Both the position numbers and the translations under genes were made by a program. This document shows, in pieces, positions 1-12,075 of a stretch of 64,000 bases of DNA. A model generated the notes under the pieces. It saw only the letters and a list, made by a program, of their open reading frames with translations, did no database searches and was not told where the DNA came from. Position 1 is the first letter of the stretch. Every line of letters begins with the position of its first letter. The DNA lies in contig NC_081832.1 of assembly GCF_030867095.1 (NCBI RefSeq), forward strand, positions 58,389,444 to 58,453,443, read 5' to 3'. This DNA comes from Alligator mississippiensis (Eukaryota; Chordata; Crocodylia; Alligatoridae).

Positions 1-3000
1 GAGACAACATCAAACTTGTTTTATATACGGTTCCAATCAGTTGTATTTGCTACCATCTGAACACACAGTTAACAAGTGAAAATCTCTTCATTATACTTCC
101 ATTTTATGTGTATTTGTGATATCACTTTCTATTTAATTGATATGTATGTGTGATATCTATCTATGCACTGTCTGTGTGTGTGTGTGTAGCCTTTATTTGT
201 ACCTGAGCTTGCAGGAGTGTTTGAACTGTTATAGAAAATGAATCCTCCCCTTATTATGCCATATTAACCTGGAAAATTGCTGCATCTGTTTTAAACATAT
301 TCATAGTCTGACTCCTTAAAACTTTTACTTTTTTTTTTTTTACAACTTACAACACACAACTCTTTCCCCTATCCCCAAAACTGTAATAAACATTACCTCT
401 ATAAAATCTGTCCCTATTTCTCTTGCTGGGAATATGAATATTCGAAGTGGTATTTGAGAACAAAACTGTGAAGATAAACTAAAAAGAGCAGTTGACAACT
501 GATCAAAATATTTATTTGAAAATAACAACTTCCTAAAGATTTTCTTGAGGCAGTATCATTTTTTTCTCATTTGAAAGACTTTTTTTTTAAATAAATATAA
601 TACATTATTATATATAGTGATGTCAACTTGATATAAATCTTTCAAGACAGATATAGATTTTGGGGTTTTTTCTAAGCCTTGTCTGGAAAACACACTTGTC
701 AACAGGGCAAACCTTATTTAGTGCCTTACCAATCCTGACAACTTGTCTGTCCTAGGAAGAATATAAAGAGTGACTTGAGCAATGCAAATCACTGACTGCC
801 ATGTGAAGCATAACCATTTTGTGTTCCTTCCCAGTCCACATGCATCTCAGAAGGATGTAGAAGGTAGGGCAGTTGCTGGAGAAAGTCTGCCATATTCAAC
901 TAGATTATCAATGTGAAGTGAATATGGCCACACGTCCCACTCACAACTTACAAATAAAAGATTTATTTCATGAGCCTCCTAAGTAAAGCTCTGAAATTTT
1001 AACTCTCTGCATAAAGATATAAACGATCTCAGAACAATCTATAGTATACATATTATTGTCCAAACCAGCCCCAAACTGTTCACATGAACAACTGTAAATC
1101 CTGTTCATTAACTAGTTCTATAGTAGTTTTAGAAGTGCTAGGTAAATGAAGTACATTTGTGGTAATGGTTTCCTGAAACATAAATCCAATAACTGTGTAA
1201 TTTAAGTTACTTTGATGTTGCACATTATGTAGCCAATTGTACATTTTATCCCAATTCACAGATAGTTACCAAGTAATATAAAGGTAAGCAACATGCAATT
1301 AGAAAGCTAAACTTCACAGCCAAACTTCAAAATACACCTGTAAATAATTAGAAGCAAATAAACCTGGGAAGGGTACTAATTTTCTTCCAGCATATTAATT
1401 AAATTTGGAAGTTTCTCCATCAGTGCAATGTAATTCCAATGCCTTAGCCATTACCTTAATGGCTTTCCATATACATAATAGCTATGGACAGAATTCCTCA
1501 TCTTTGTTATTTTTTGAAGAGCATCAAGGATGAATTGCACCCAATACTGATAAACTTGGGTCTATGCTAAAAATACTTTCAAAATAAATGGAGAAAACCA
1601 GCCATTTAGAACAAAGGGAAGAATCATTATAATGTGCTGTGTCAATATTTAAGAGCTGCTTTGTTAATTGTTCATACAGAAGACTGAAGAGGGCAATAGG
1701 GAGAAGTAAGACCTCCTCATTGCTCTGTAGGTAGTTATGTTAGTGCTTCTTTGGCAGCTTCCAGGGCCAGAGAAGATAAAGGCTGCCTGCATGCCTGTTA
1801 TTACACTACTTACAGCTATGATGGCAAGGGATGGAGAAAAGCTGGAAATAGGGTTAGACTTGCCTCCATTTCTCTATAATGTATTCATAGGTAGAACGGA
1901 GCCAGTGCAAAGGAAAAATCCACAGATTTACAGTGATGCCTTCAGAAAAGGCTCTATTAGTAGTCATTTGAAACCAATGGAAAGGCTCTGAATCACAACG
2001 TAAATTATTTACCCTTCCTACGTATTCCATACATACAAGCAAGGAGGGAATAGAGTAGAAACAGTCTGTAGCTGGTAATATTACTTGCACTTTTTCTAAA
2101 AGAAGTGTGGGAAAATGCATTTTAAGAACATATGCAAAAATACAGCCCTGTATTGGGTTTGTAACATTGAGAGGCTTAGTATTGTATTATTTTAAACCTC
2201 TTACCTGTCAATACAGGTGTATCAAATATTTATTCATGCAAAATGTAACATAGGAACCACCTAAGTTGAACTACAATTAAACAAAAGACAAACTGCTCCT
2301 GTAGTTTCTGTAATCAATCAAAGAACGCTTGAGCTTTGATTTGATGTCCCATTGTTTTAGCACCCTTAAACAGTAAATAGTTCAATGAGAAGGAGCATTA
2401 CCAAATAATATAGTCAGAGCCCCAAGAGAGCATGTAATTAGATTATGGAATGTAAGGAACAAGAGATGAAACTTAAATGTGACCTTTTCAAATTCTCCAA
2501 GTAAAGGAATTGAAGAGTAATAATTGTAAGATGAATTAAGACCATTTGCTTTCAGCAGCTACTGCAACTGCTGTACTCTACCATCTCAGAATCCTGTGAA
2601 AGGCAAACTGAGAACATGAAAACAATGATTTTAGCCAATTAATCTTTGAGTATAAACAAATGAAGTGTTTACATTTTGATATCCAATTTTTATATCACGT
2701 CCTTTTTTATATTATTGACTCCTTACTTCACTGGATTTTTCCTTTTTTTTTTATAGCTGTTATGTGTTTTTTTGACCTGGTACGTAAATGATAGCTCCCC
2801 CACCTCCAAACCGAGTCATCTTACATAGATTTCATAGACATTGCATGGATGAATCTATAAAATGTAATATTGTTTTATGCTTATTATGACTCTTTAGAGG
2901 GCTGGGCTCTCTCTTCAGACATTTTTATATCGTGCTTAGCACAATGGGACCTTGATTTCAGTTGTACCCTTTGGATATTTTTATAATGCAAATAATAAGT

Positions 3001-3339
3001 AGGACTAGTGCAATTCTATACAATTTAATAAAGAAATGTTTCCTCTCAGTAGGTTTTTAAACAGTCCTAAATAATTTTATAGCAGGCATATAATGGAAAT
3101 CATGATAATTATAATTTATTATGATAGTGCATGGGGACTATTTGGAAATCAAAGTCCCATTGCCCTAAACAATATATACAAAGGTCTGTGTCCCCAAAAT
3201 TACTTATAAAAGAGTTCTATCCTAATTGTATACACCTGCATGTAAGATCATCTACCCCTCTGAATAAAGCATCTGAAAATGAGTGTATTACAAATGTATA
3301 TATTCCTCTCACTGACTTGTGACTAATGGAGCAGGCTGT
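1..3339. other. AT-rich unique intergenic or intronic DNA
   Basis: No recognised repeat or gene is visible here. The only low-complexity tracts are a short (TG)n run near 173-187 and homopolymer T runs near 330-342 and 2740-2752. The frames of 84 and 88 codons at 1737-2120 overlap on opposite strands and have no family resemblance, so I treat them as chance. It could be intronic, since nothing in the sequence distinguishes intron from intergenic DNA. Confidence 0.6.
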
Positions 3340-4470
3340 CATCTTTCAGGGAGAGATGGCCCTAAAATAAAATGTAGTTTGAGACCGTACCTGGGCTCAG
3401 AGGCAGCCATAGGGGTGGGAAAAGCAGGCGACTGCCCAGGGTGCCACACATACCCACACACACACAGGTGCCCAACAGCACTCTATCCCTGTCCTGCCCT
3501 GCTCTGCCCCAGCTGACCCCCAACCCCGTATCTCCAGCCACTGCTCAGATGGGGCCAGGCCCAGCAGTGCAGGCAGCTACAGGACCATATTCCCTGCCAC
3601 CCATGATAGGGCCAGGGAGATGCCCGCAGTACTGGGGAGCAAGCCAGAGATAATGCCACCTGTCCAGGCAGCCATGCTCCCCTCACCCCTTCCCCACATT
3701 GGTCCTGTTTTGTACAGGACTGTTTTGTTTTTAAACTCTTAGTCCCCTATCCATTTCTAAATGAGGAACAGACTGCAAAAAGCCCTGTTTTTCAGTTCAC
3801 TGGTGGAAATACATGTCAATCGTTTGTCCTCATGATTCTATTGGCTGTGCCTAGAGGTAGGGCAGTGTACATCTAGCAGGAGCAGGGTTTCAAGGCAGGC
3901 AGGGAGTGAGGGAGGTACCCTTCTTGTGGTGGCTCCTCCCCTTGCTGCTGATTGGCCAATGGGCGTGGTGACACCCACCCACCCCTTGCTGCTGTTTGGC
4001 CGAGGAGGAAGTGGCCCCACCCCTCACTACTGATTGGCTGAGAGACCTTCTGGTTCACCACCCCCTCACCAAAGTGATGTCCTGTATTCTAGGGATCTAC
4101 CAGCAGCCACCCTACATCCACCCCACCTGGCTGGGTCCAGCCATGCAGCTGTGCTGGGGGTGTTACAATCACTTCTGGCTTCAGCAGCAGCTCCACATGG
4201 GTGCTTGGGAAGCAGTTGGCCAGGCTGATAGATGCCATGTAGCTGCAGTGTGACCTGTCTGGGAGCCATGCTCCCCCAACCCCTTCCCCCCTCCTGCCAC
4301 CTCCCCAACCTGCCTCTGCCTGCAGCAGCACTGCTGACATGAGAGGGTGCCGGGCACACAGGAGGGTTGCTGGTGGGGGTGGGGGAGGGGGGGTGCAGAA
4401 AAATACAAGTTTACCCAGGGCACCATTTTCCCTAAAGCCAGGTCATGGGCTCAGTGTTGGCCCATGAGTA
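3340..4470. repeat. GC-rich dispersed repeat block, probably DNA-transposon derived
   Basis: Base composition switches sharply from AT-rich flanks to GC-rich sequence. Near the left edge there is 'actgcccagggtgcc' (about 3430) and near the right edge its approximate inverse, 'acccagggcacc' (about 4413). This suggests long degraded terminal inverted repeats around a 1.1-kb element. The interior holds a CA-rich stretch (3447-3470) and a tandem CCAAT-like region. Several open frames of 60-110 codons occur on both strands and are a by-product of GC content. Family is unknown to me, and the edges are approximate. Confidence 0.4.
3935..4050. repeat. Threefold tandem motif with reversed CCAAT boxes
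   Basis: Three imperfect units of about 35-45 bp each contain 'cccttgctgctg' or a close variant followed by 'attggc' or 'tttggc'. The first unit includes the perfect palindrome attggccaat (3951-3960) next to gggcgtgg, an Sp1-like GC box. Reversed CCAAT plus GC boxes is the composition of NF-Y/Sp1 promoter elements, but no transcription unit follows. I list it as a tandem repeat inside the GC-rich block. Confidence 0.45.
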
Positions 4471-5033
4471 TCAGTTGCTTCCTCTTGCTCCTATTCTTAT
4501 TTTGTCCCTTTGATAGTTATTCAGTTTTTATTATTTCTAAAACTTTTTCTTACAACTTAAGATCAAGTTTTAATTCTTTTATTAGTAACTGTCCCTTTAT
4601 TATTTCTACTTTGTTTCTCCCTTCACATGCCTGCTACATGAGGATGAGGATGAATCAAGTGATTTGTAAATCTTCATCATGAATTGGAAGAAATGTATAT
4701 TTAGAAAGAATAACCCCTCCCCCACAGTGAGAGAATGTGTCATGATAATTGGTCAAACCACTCAATCTTCTTCAGTCAACCACTCTGGCAAGCACCAACT
4801 GATGCTATCTGTTCTGAAATTATTTCCTCTCCCTAGTAATTTTGACTTAAGGGGAGGAGAGTTGAAGAAATGGTATAGTGGGTGAATAAGATATTAAGAG
4901 ACTAGGCTGAATGAAAATATAGATTGGCAGAGTGAGAAATGAGAACTCCAGCTGTTGGAACAGAATATAACATTTAAAATGTTCACTCTAATTCTTATTT
5001 GCAAACCTACTTAAACCTACTGGTTCTGAAATT
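4471..5033. other. Unique spacer
   Basis: AT-rich sequence between the GC-rich repeat and the 3' end of a minus-strand CR1. Nothing recognised. Confidence 0.5.
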
Positions 5034-5134
5034 TTATAGATTTCATAGATTTCATAGACATTAGGGGCTGGAAGAGACTTCCAGATATCATCAAGTCCAG
5101 CCCCCACCCATCATAGGCAAGAAGTCAACTGGGA

Positions 5135-6469
5135 TCAAATGACCCCAGTAAGAAAAACATACAGATGTTTTTTGAAAGAGTCCAGAGTAGGTGTTTGCAC
5201 CACCTCTGGGGGGATTCTGTTCCAGACCCTGGACACTCGCACCGTACAGAACTTTTTTCTTATATCTAGTCTAAATCGGCCTTCCTGGAGTTTATGGCCA
5301 TTAGACCTTGTTATCCCTTGGGGAGCTCTGGTGAACAGCTGTTCTCCCAGGTCCTGATGTACCCCTCTTAAATAATTGTAGGCTGCTACCAAGTCCTTCT
5401 CTTTTCCAGACCGAAGAGTCCCAAGTCCCTTAGCCTCTTCTCATGTGGCCTGCCCTCCAGGCCTTAGATCATATGAGTGGCTCTCCTGTTGACTCTCTCC
5501 ATCTTTTCCAAGTGGGGGAACCCAAAACTGGAGGCAGTGCTCCAGCTGGGGTCTCACCAAGGCTGAGTAAAGTGGCAGGATGACATCTCTGGTGTTGCTT
5601 GAAATACATTGGTAGATAAATGCCAGAGTTTGGTTTGCTTAGCCAACTACAGCATTACACTGGTTGCTCATATTCATCTTGTGGTCAATCAAGACCCCCA
5701 AGTCTCATTCGGTCATGGTGCTAGCAAATGTAGCACTGCTGAGGCTGTAAGTATGTTGAAGGTTCTTCCTACCAAGGTGCAGTACCTTACACTTATCTAC
5801 ATTGAAGGCCATCAGGTTTTGATCAGCTCACCTTGAAAGTGTGTCCAAGTCAGCCTGTACCACCAGCCTATCCTGCAGTGTGACCGCCCTTCCCCATAAT
5901 TTGGTGTCATCCACAAACTTTGCCAGTTCACACCTGACTCCCAAATCCAGATTGTTAATGATGATGTTAAAGAGTACCGGCCCAAGTACTGAGCCCTGAG
6001 GGACTCCACTGGTCACCCTGTGCCACGTTGATTTGCTCCTATCAATTAGTACTCTTTGGGTCTGACCCCATAGCCAGTTACTAAGTCATCAGACCATAAG
6101 ATGATGAAGGTCACAGTTCCCCAGCTTAACCATGAGGACATCATGGGGAACTAGGTCAAAGGCTTTTTTGAAATCCAGATATATGACATCCACGTCATCT
6201 CCCTTGTCCAGGGCACATGTTACCTGGTTATAGAAGGAGATAAGGTTGGTCAGGCAAGACCTGCCAGTCACATGTTGGCTGGCATTCAGACATGTGCCTT
6301 CCATTAGTCTGGTGTTGACAGACCCCTTGATAATTTTCTCTTGGATTTTTCCAGGGATGGACATCAGACTGATTGGTCTATAATTCCCCAGGTCTTCCCT
6401 CCTCCTTTCTTGAAGATAGGGACCACATTGGCTCTTTTCCATTCTTCCGGGACCTTGTCCGAGTGCCAC
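5135..6469 (-). pseudogene. CR1 ORF2 relic: reverse transcriptase and C-terminal domain
   Basis: Minus-strand fragments encode the CR1 reverse transcriptase. At 6089-6469 there is 'NYRPISLMSIPGK' (motif 2) and 'VIYLDFKKAFDLVPHD', motif A with its catalytic aspartates. At 5828-6016 there is 'SGVPQGSVLGPVLFN' (motif B) and 'KFVDDTKLWG', motif C with both aspartates. At 5135-5392 lies the conserved CR1 C-terminal domain ('NGHKLQEGRFRLDIRKKFC', then 'RVWNRIPPEVV'). The pieces are separated by stops and short indels, and the upstream part of the frame is separated by the LTR. The product would copy CR1 RNA at a nicked target in the nucleus, but this copy cannot be translated whole. Confidence 0.85.
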
Positions 6470-6634
6470 AAATTTTCAAATATCTTTGCTAAGGGGGTGT
6501 AGCAGGTCACTAAGGTTCCTGCTACTTGGAGAGCCCGGATAACCCCTCAGGTGCTGGTTGCTGAGGCAACTAGTGGAAAATAATGACCCATACCTGCCTA
6601 GCCAGCTGACAAGAAGGGGCAGGACCTGGCTCCT

Positions 6635-6643
6635 ATATAAATC
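6635..6643 (+). promoter_or_regulatory. TATA box of the solo LTR
   Basis: tatataaat lies about 137 bp from the LTR 5' end within 'ggctcctatataaatcac'. This fits a U3 core promoter and sets the LTR orientation as plus. No AATAAA signal was seen downstream within the LTR. Confidence 0.6.
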
Positions 6644-6969
6644 ACAGGCAGGAGGCCAAAGGCAGTTTGCTACCAGAAGCCAAGGAGGACGGAGCTCCCT
6701 GCCATGGAAGAGTGGAGAAGCCTGAATGCAGGAGCAGCGTTTGTCACTGCGGCGAGATGAAGAACCCCTAGTAGGCTTGAGCGTGATAATAGCCGGGAAG
6801 CTTCTGTTTGTGTTGTAGCCCAGGGGCTTGAGTTTGTGTTGCTGTTTATAACTGCTGGTTTGGGTGAGGCTGTTGAGGGTTGAAGGAGGCCTCATAGGGG
6901 ACTCACAGTAGTGTGGGGACCCCAGTGCCAGTGAGGGTGCAGCATTCGGGGTGCTTAGACCCCAGCCCC

Positions 6970-7250
6970 AAAGAGGGGCAGTTGAGAAGCCCCAGAGAAG
7001 GGGGTGTTGCTGAGAAGCTCAGTGCTGGTGTGGTGAGCCCCGGAGAAGGGGGCAGCATTGTGGTGAGCCCCAGGAAAGGGGGCAGCATATGAGAAGGCCC
7101 TGAGAGAGGGCGGCATTGCTGAGAAAGCCCTGGAGAGAGGGCATGGAGAGAAACAGGGCTGCGGAGAGCCTGCGTGCCAGAGAGGGCACGGAGAGAGACA
7201 GGGCTGCAGAGAGCCTGAGTACCAGAGAAGGTGTGAGAGAGACAGGACAA
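6970..7250 (+). repeat. Purine-rich degenerate tandem array inside the LTR
   Basis: About eight imperfect units of 28-45 bp are built on 'gtgagccccggagaaggggg' and later 'agagacagggctgc.gagagcctg'. The strand is strongly purine-biased, which opens frames on the opposite strand. A similar GAGA/GCCC-rich array sits in the LTR at 59391-60584. Confidence 0.6.
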
Positions 7251-7775
7251 CATCCGGTACACCTGCAAGGCTTGGGGCGTGGTACAGGGATGGTTGGAGC
7301 CACACACAGCCCATGAGGCTGGAGTGTACAGGAACACTCACTACCTTAGAAGACCTAAAGATAACAGGAGAACCGTGGACCAGAAGACGAAAGGCAGCCT
7401 CCCTATAAAATATACATATAAGTTCAAAGTCATGGCAGGCAAGAATTGGAGGGTGCTAGTCAGCAGCTGGACACAGTAAAGGAGGCGGCAGGGGAGAGCA
7501 CGGTGACCCTGACCGCCCTCTGGTTACAGGGGGATGCAATGATGTCTGCCAGCTCTTTCAATACTCTTGGGTGCATTCCATCTGTGCCCGTGGACTTGTG
7601 AATGTCCAGTTGCTCAAGGTGTTCCCTCACCTGATCCACATCAACTTTGGGCCTGTCACCCACTCTCAGGATGGTTTGTGTCCTGTTTGACAATGTGATC
7701 CCTTTGGGAGGGTGAAAAACCAATGTGAAAAAATCATTTAGGAGATTGGCCCTTTCTTGAGCATCAGATGTCAGT

Positions 7776-9770
7776 TGAAATTTGGCAAAAATTAGTTTCT
7801 CTCTCACTAATGATGAATGACATCATAATTGCAAATTAAAACACTAAAAGAAAGAATACGGTTTGAAAGAGAGAACCTAAATTTAGAGTCCCATGAGGTT
7901 CTGCAGTGTCTTTGAACAGCAGCTGGCTTCTGGATAATTAGAAACTTGTAGGACACTCAGATTACAGGGATAAACTGGTTTTCAGTTTAGCCAAACATTT
8001 TACCAAAAAAGGACAGCAATACAGACTATTTTCAGAGACAAAACTATTCAGTACAGAAGTTACCAAAACTGTTGACTTGTGGCCCACTGACATATTGGAG
8101 CTAAATCTATCCAAAGTGTCCTACTGTCCAAAGAGACATATTGTCTTGAAAATTTGCAGTTATCCAATACAAGATAAACATGAAGACTGTGCACTGTCTG
8201 CAAATATATGGTAAACTTTTGCAATGAAATTTCTCTGATTAGCATTGGCTAACAAGCAAGAATTCTGTTTGATGAAAATATTAAACTTCCAGTTTTGTTT
8301 TTGTTTTAAAAGCATGAAGGAAACCCATTGCAGAACAGAGGATCATTAAAGAATTGTTGTATGACAGGTAAACCAGAACTAAATTCCTACTTTGCCTGAC
8401 TGGATATTAGACTCTTGCTTTCCTACATTCCAAATGAGTATCCTGACCATTGGACCCTTCATGAACTCATTCTCTTGCTCTGTCTTTTCTCCTTTCTCTT
8501 CGTTCAAAATGATTCATTGAAAATTTCCTGAATGTGTTCGCCTTCTGGGAGTATCCTAGTAAATACAATTAGTGGCAAGGGCACTTCTGTTAGTAGTAAT
8601 TGACAGTCCATACTCAATCAACCATTAGGAGGTGAAGAACTCCTGTCAAAAGTTTGGAAAATACAGGATTCTGTTATAAGAAGGCTTTAATCATCAAGCA
8701 TGTAGAAAAATAGTATCTCACTGAATAAATAAAATGTTCAAGTCAGAATCTAGAGCACTGCTTATGATAAAACTATTTGATACCCAAATAGCCATGTTAT
8801 TATTGTTTGTTTTTTTAATTTAGCTAATATTCAGAAGCTCATTGATTAACTGACAAGTACTCTAGTCCCCAGATGATTGTCCTTAAGTTCTGCAACCAAC
8901 CAGGATGTCTGAAAAAGAGATCACTATTGCCATAACTGTCCATAGCATCCATGTGGAATGAATAGACGGTAGTAAATGGCTTACTGATTTGACTAGTACA
9001 CATCAAAGACAAGTAAAATCAACTCAACAGAATAACACTTAATGGCTGAACTCCTCAGATACATACCCTGCTTGTTCTTCTGCCTAGCCCAGCATGGCTT
9101 ACAATGATATTCTTTTGAGTTAAATAACCCTAGTCACAGTCCTGCAGTTAAAGCAGACAGTCTAAAGTGAATAGCAGTCATTAACCTTTCAATCTGACAG
9201 CTGATAACAGAAGTGGATGCCAGCAAAATTACAATGGAGGAGAAATGCAATATGCAAAATATGCTGAATTACACAAGTCAGTAATGCTAACAAAACAAAG
9301 AAACAGCCCCAGTCAAAGTAAACTGTGTAGCATACAATAGCCATTAACCAGATGAAACCTCTCAACTGCAGTTTGACAACAAGCTGGTTGAACGCAGAAG
9401 TAATTCGGGGGGGAATCAGCAGCCAGACCTTGCTGACATGTCTCAATCAATAGGAACAGGGCAGATCTTTAAAGATCCCAGAGGGAAACCCAAACCACCA
9501 GAACGGTCATATCTTTAATAAGCACTCAATTGCACACCAGCAGCACTACTGGAGAGTCGCAGAGGAGAAAAAGAAAAGAAAAATAATTACTCTGAAGTTT
9601 TCCTGTAATTGTCACCAGTGGAGATTGCACTCTCATGAAACTGATCACAAGAGAAAATGTACTGACACTGGTTCAAGCTTGATGAGCTATCACTTCAGAA
9701 CTACACCATTCAAAAGCAAATCCATGGCCAGATTTCTGAGTTTTCTGAAATGCATTTAAACTGAGGACTA
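7776..9770. other. Unique AT-rich DNA with one dispersed-repeat fragment
   Basis: No gene seen. A segment at about 8535-8632 ('gggagtatcctagtaaata ... tccatactcaatcaa') recurs at 11803-11887. The remainder shows no repeat I recognise. The 85-codon minus frame at 9189-9446 lacks family resemblance. Confidence 0.55.
8535..8632. repeat. Dispersed repeat copy 1 (partner at 11803-11887)
   Basis: Shares 'gagtatcctagtaaat', then 'tgacagtccatactcaatca' with the 11.8-kb copy, with small indels. It is an unidentified low-copy or dispersed family, in the same orientation as its partner. Confidence 0.6.
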
Positions 9771-10380
9771 GTGGTAGAGGTGATATCTTTTATTAGACCA
9801 ACTAGATTTTTGCAAAAAAATGTCTTTAATTGCAAGCTTTTGGGCACAAACATCCTTATTCAGGCATAGAAGAAAAGATTGTAAAAGTTCTCCTGGATAG
9901 AAATGAAAGTTCATATTTGGTAGGAGTGTTGAAGGTGTGGTAAAATCTCCTGTTTGGAACATTTCATGTTATATGCAGAGTAGGCTCAGAGAAAAGTTGG
10001 AATAATCTGTTTACCTTGAAGTTGTTTGGTAAGCAGGATGTAGTTATATTTCCTTCTGGGAATGGTGTTTCATATTTCACAGAGGAGTAAACAGATGGAA
10101 TGTTCTTCTGGGTAGGCATTTCTTATGGGGTAAGACAAGACATTTCTTATGTGGTAAGGTGCTCTGAGCTCCGTGATGAAGCTCTGTGATGATGCAAATT
10201 ACCTTGAAAAAAGGCAGGAGCAGGATCATAGGTTTCAGGTGGTCAAATTTCCTTCCTTCTTGTAAAATTATGAAGATTTCATTTTAAAAATCAGCTAAAT
10301 TTCTATATTTTCTGTGTCAGGTAAAAAAATTAATTTTGCAAAAATCTAGTTGATCTAATAAAAGACATCACCTCTACCAC
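9771..10380. mobile_element. MITE with 47-bp terminal inverted repeats (610 bp)
   Basis: Left arm 9771-9817 begins gtggtagaggtgat and contains 'cttttattagaccaacta'. Right arm 10334-10380 is its reverse complement, matching 45 of 47 positions by my alignment. No transposase frame lies inside, so it is a non-autonomous DNA element. I could not see an obvious target duplication ('gacta' left, 'aagta' right), so the superfamily is open. Internal sequence ('caagcttttgggc') and the left arm recur at 51148-51540, and the terminal motif recurs at 61692-61878. Confidence 0.8.
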
Positions 10381-11499
10381 AAGTACTGATTGCTTTTGCC
10401 TCTAGATCTATACGGTTACAACCTGGATACTTTCAAGCTGAGGAAGCATTTATATACATATTCACCTGCCCATGCATACACGCCAAAATGCTGAAATACT
10501 AAATGATTACATTTCAATATAACATTACCCCTAAACAGTTTGTTTTATGATAGGCCTTCTATAGCTTATTCGGACAAAGGAGGCACATTCACCACAGACA
10601 AATATGGACTGATATAAAGCAGAATCTCTGGGTGCAGTACTCTAAAATACACCTACTATAATAGATCCATTAGTAAATATATCCATGTTGATAAAATGTA
10701 TTAAGAAGAGAGAATGTATTTTCACTCATGGAACATTCTCAGATTAGGAAGTCTAACGGTAAAGATGTGTGTTCTGTTGTCCTTTCTCATGTTCATTTCC
10801 TCTTTGAATTAATGAGTGGACCCGTTGTCCAGATTTAAAACCGAGCCCTATGGTAGTTTGAACTGATGTCTAGATGGAACTTCAAAAAATTCTGCTCAGA
10901 TATTAGGTGTTCACTTCATATGGTATTGTCTGCATCTGACAAAGTAGTTTCTTGATTACAAAAGCTCATGTCTCTGAACCAGTTAGTCTGTAATGTGCCA
11001 CCCTCCCTTACCTTCTTCCTCTTTACTTAAATGAGACTATAAAAAGCCAAATACTGGATCTAAGCTCCCTCAAACTACATCATCAATTTGAAATCCAATT
11101 CTGATTTTCTGTTTCAAGCACATCTCTGATTATGTAATTAGGTAACAAAATACTCTTCATCTTGTTTATTACTGTGTAAATAAGACACAGGAGCTTGCTT
11201 ATCCAACACTAGTACACAGGGGAAAGTTGACCAGTGTATGTCTATTGATCCCACGCTGGATTGGAAGCATTGTATTTGATTTCTCTCATAGCTAATTTAA
11301 GCCAGGGAACATAACATATAGGTAAAATTTCCACTGGAGGAGCTGACAAGAGAAAAAACTCAATGCATTGTCTTTGTGTGTGTATAGCTGTTTGCTGCAC
11401 CAGGTCTACATTCACACGTCTCACTTTAAGCCATGTGAATGTAGGCTTGGAGCAGTGAGTACAGCCATTCAATAGTACTGGGAAATGTGTGGGGACATT
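10381..11499. other. Unique AT-rich DNA
   Basis: Nothing recognised as gene or repeat. Confidence 0.5.
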
Positions 11500-11720
11500 C
11501 GTGTAAGTAAATTGGTATAGAGGGCAGGATCAGGGGGCCTAGGTGAGTCCGGGGGTGTTGGCAAGATCAGAGAGGCTGGCAGGTCTATGGGGGAGGGTTT
11601 GTGGGTTTTGGGAGTAGGGGGGTGGTGAGTCAGAGTCAGGATGGGGCAGGAATCGTGTAACCTGAGGGCTGGGGTTGTGGCTGTGTGTAACCCCAGGGCT
11701 ATGGTATGAACACATACAGG
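11500..11720. repeat. G-rich, GTG-rich tract
   Basis: The plus strand is G-biased with repeated 'gggtt' and 'gtggg' words ('gggggagggtttgtgggttt'). The same type of sequence occurs at 16325-16490 and, inverted, at 50350-50560, and may mark a shared repeat family. Confidence 0.35.
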
Positions 11721-11802
11721 CAAACTAACTTAGATCAGGTGTACCTTTTGTGGAGGTAGTTTAAGCCCTATGGATGCCTGTGTACAGGTTCCTCTGTGTT
11801 TA

Positions 11803-11887
11803 CCTTTTGGGAATATCCTAGCAAATAGTTACTGGAAAGGGTGGTTCTAGAAGCAGTACTTGACAATCCATACTCAATCAAGCATTG
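11803..11887. repeat. Dispersed repeat copy 2 (partner at 8535-8632)
   Basis: Contains 'gggaatatcctagcaaata' and 'tgacaatccatactcaatca', matching the 8.5-kb copy in the same orientation. It lies just upstream of the 11919-12075 repeat. Confidence 0.6.
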
Positions 11888-11918
11888 CCATTTTTGGGGC
11901 AGTTTTAGCTCTCTGGAT

Positions 11919-12075
11919 ACCTGTATGATTGCGCATTTAGATTGACTTAATATTGGTTAGATGGATCTAAATATAAAGCCTGTATATATTCTGAGTTATG
12001 CTCCAACATGCTCTGATTTACAGACAGAAATTGGGGAAGTCAATACCTAACACTGCTGTGCCACCTCCTTCTATA
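11919..12075. repeat. Local direct repeat, copy A
   Basis: Shares with 12580-12700 the words 'tgtatgattg.gcatttaga', 'ttggttag.tgg.tctaaa' and 'tgctgtgccacctcctt'. Copy A has an extra central segment of about 45 bp ('aagcctgtatatattctgag...') absent from copy B. Family unknown. Confidence 0.65.

Larger units (their letters stand above)
6498..7528 (+). mobile_element. Solo LTR (1,031 bp) inside the CR1, 5-bp target duplication GGGGG
   Basis: The block starts TGTAGCAGG and ends CTGGTTACA, so its termini form a short TG...CA inverted repeat. GGGGG flanks it on both sides (6493-6497 and 7529-7533), and removing the block plus one copy restores a continuous CR1 sequence. A TATA box lies 137 bp in. 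No internal gag-pol region is present, so this is a solo LTR left by recombination between two LTRs. A 5-bp duplication is known for several LTR groups, including gypsy-like elements and some ERV classes, so I do not assign a family. The open frames inside (up to 144 codons on the minus strand) are by-products of the purine-rich array at 6970-7250. Confidence 0.85.
5034..7775 (-). mobile_element. CR1 LINE, minus strand, split by an LTR insertion
   Basis: On the minus strand this is a CR1 non-LTR retrotransposon running from about 7775 to its 3' terminus at 5034, where the trace of the terminal repeat 'tttcatagatttcatagaca' is visible. Sequence resumes across the LTR at 6498-7528: the left part ends in 'gcaaagatatttg' (RT thumb side) and the right part in 'gacatcattgcatcccc', which are adjacent in the intact copy at 39370. 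The 5' end is truncated before the endonuclease, as is usual for CR1. It has suffered many substitutions and is certainly inactive. Confidence 0.9.

Noticed and set aside
6903..7341. 144- and 128-codon minus frames in the LTR
   Set aside because: Products are repetitive (LSGTQALRSPVS-like) and reflect the purine-rich tandem array of the LTR.
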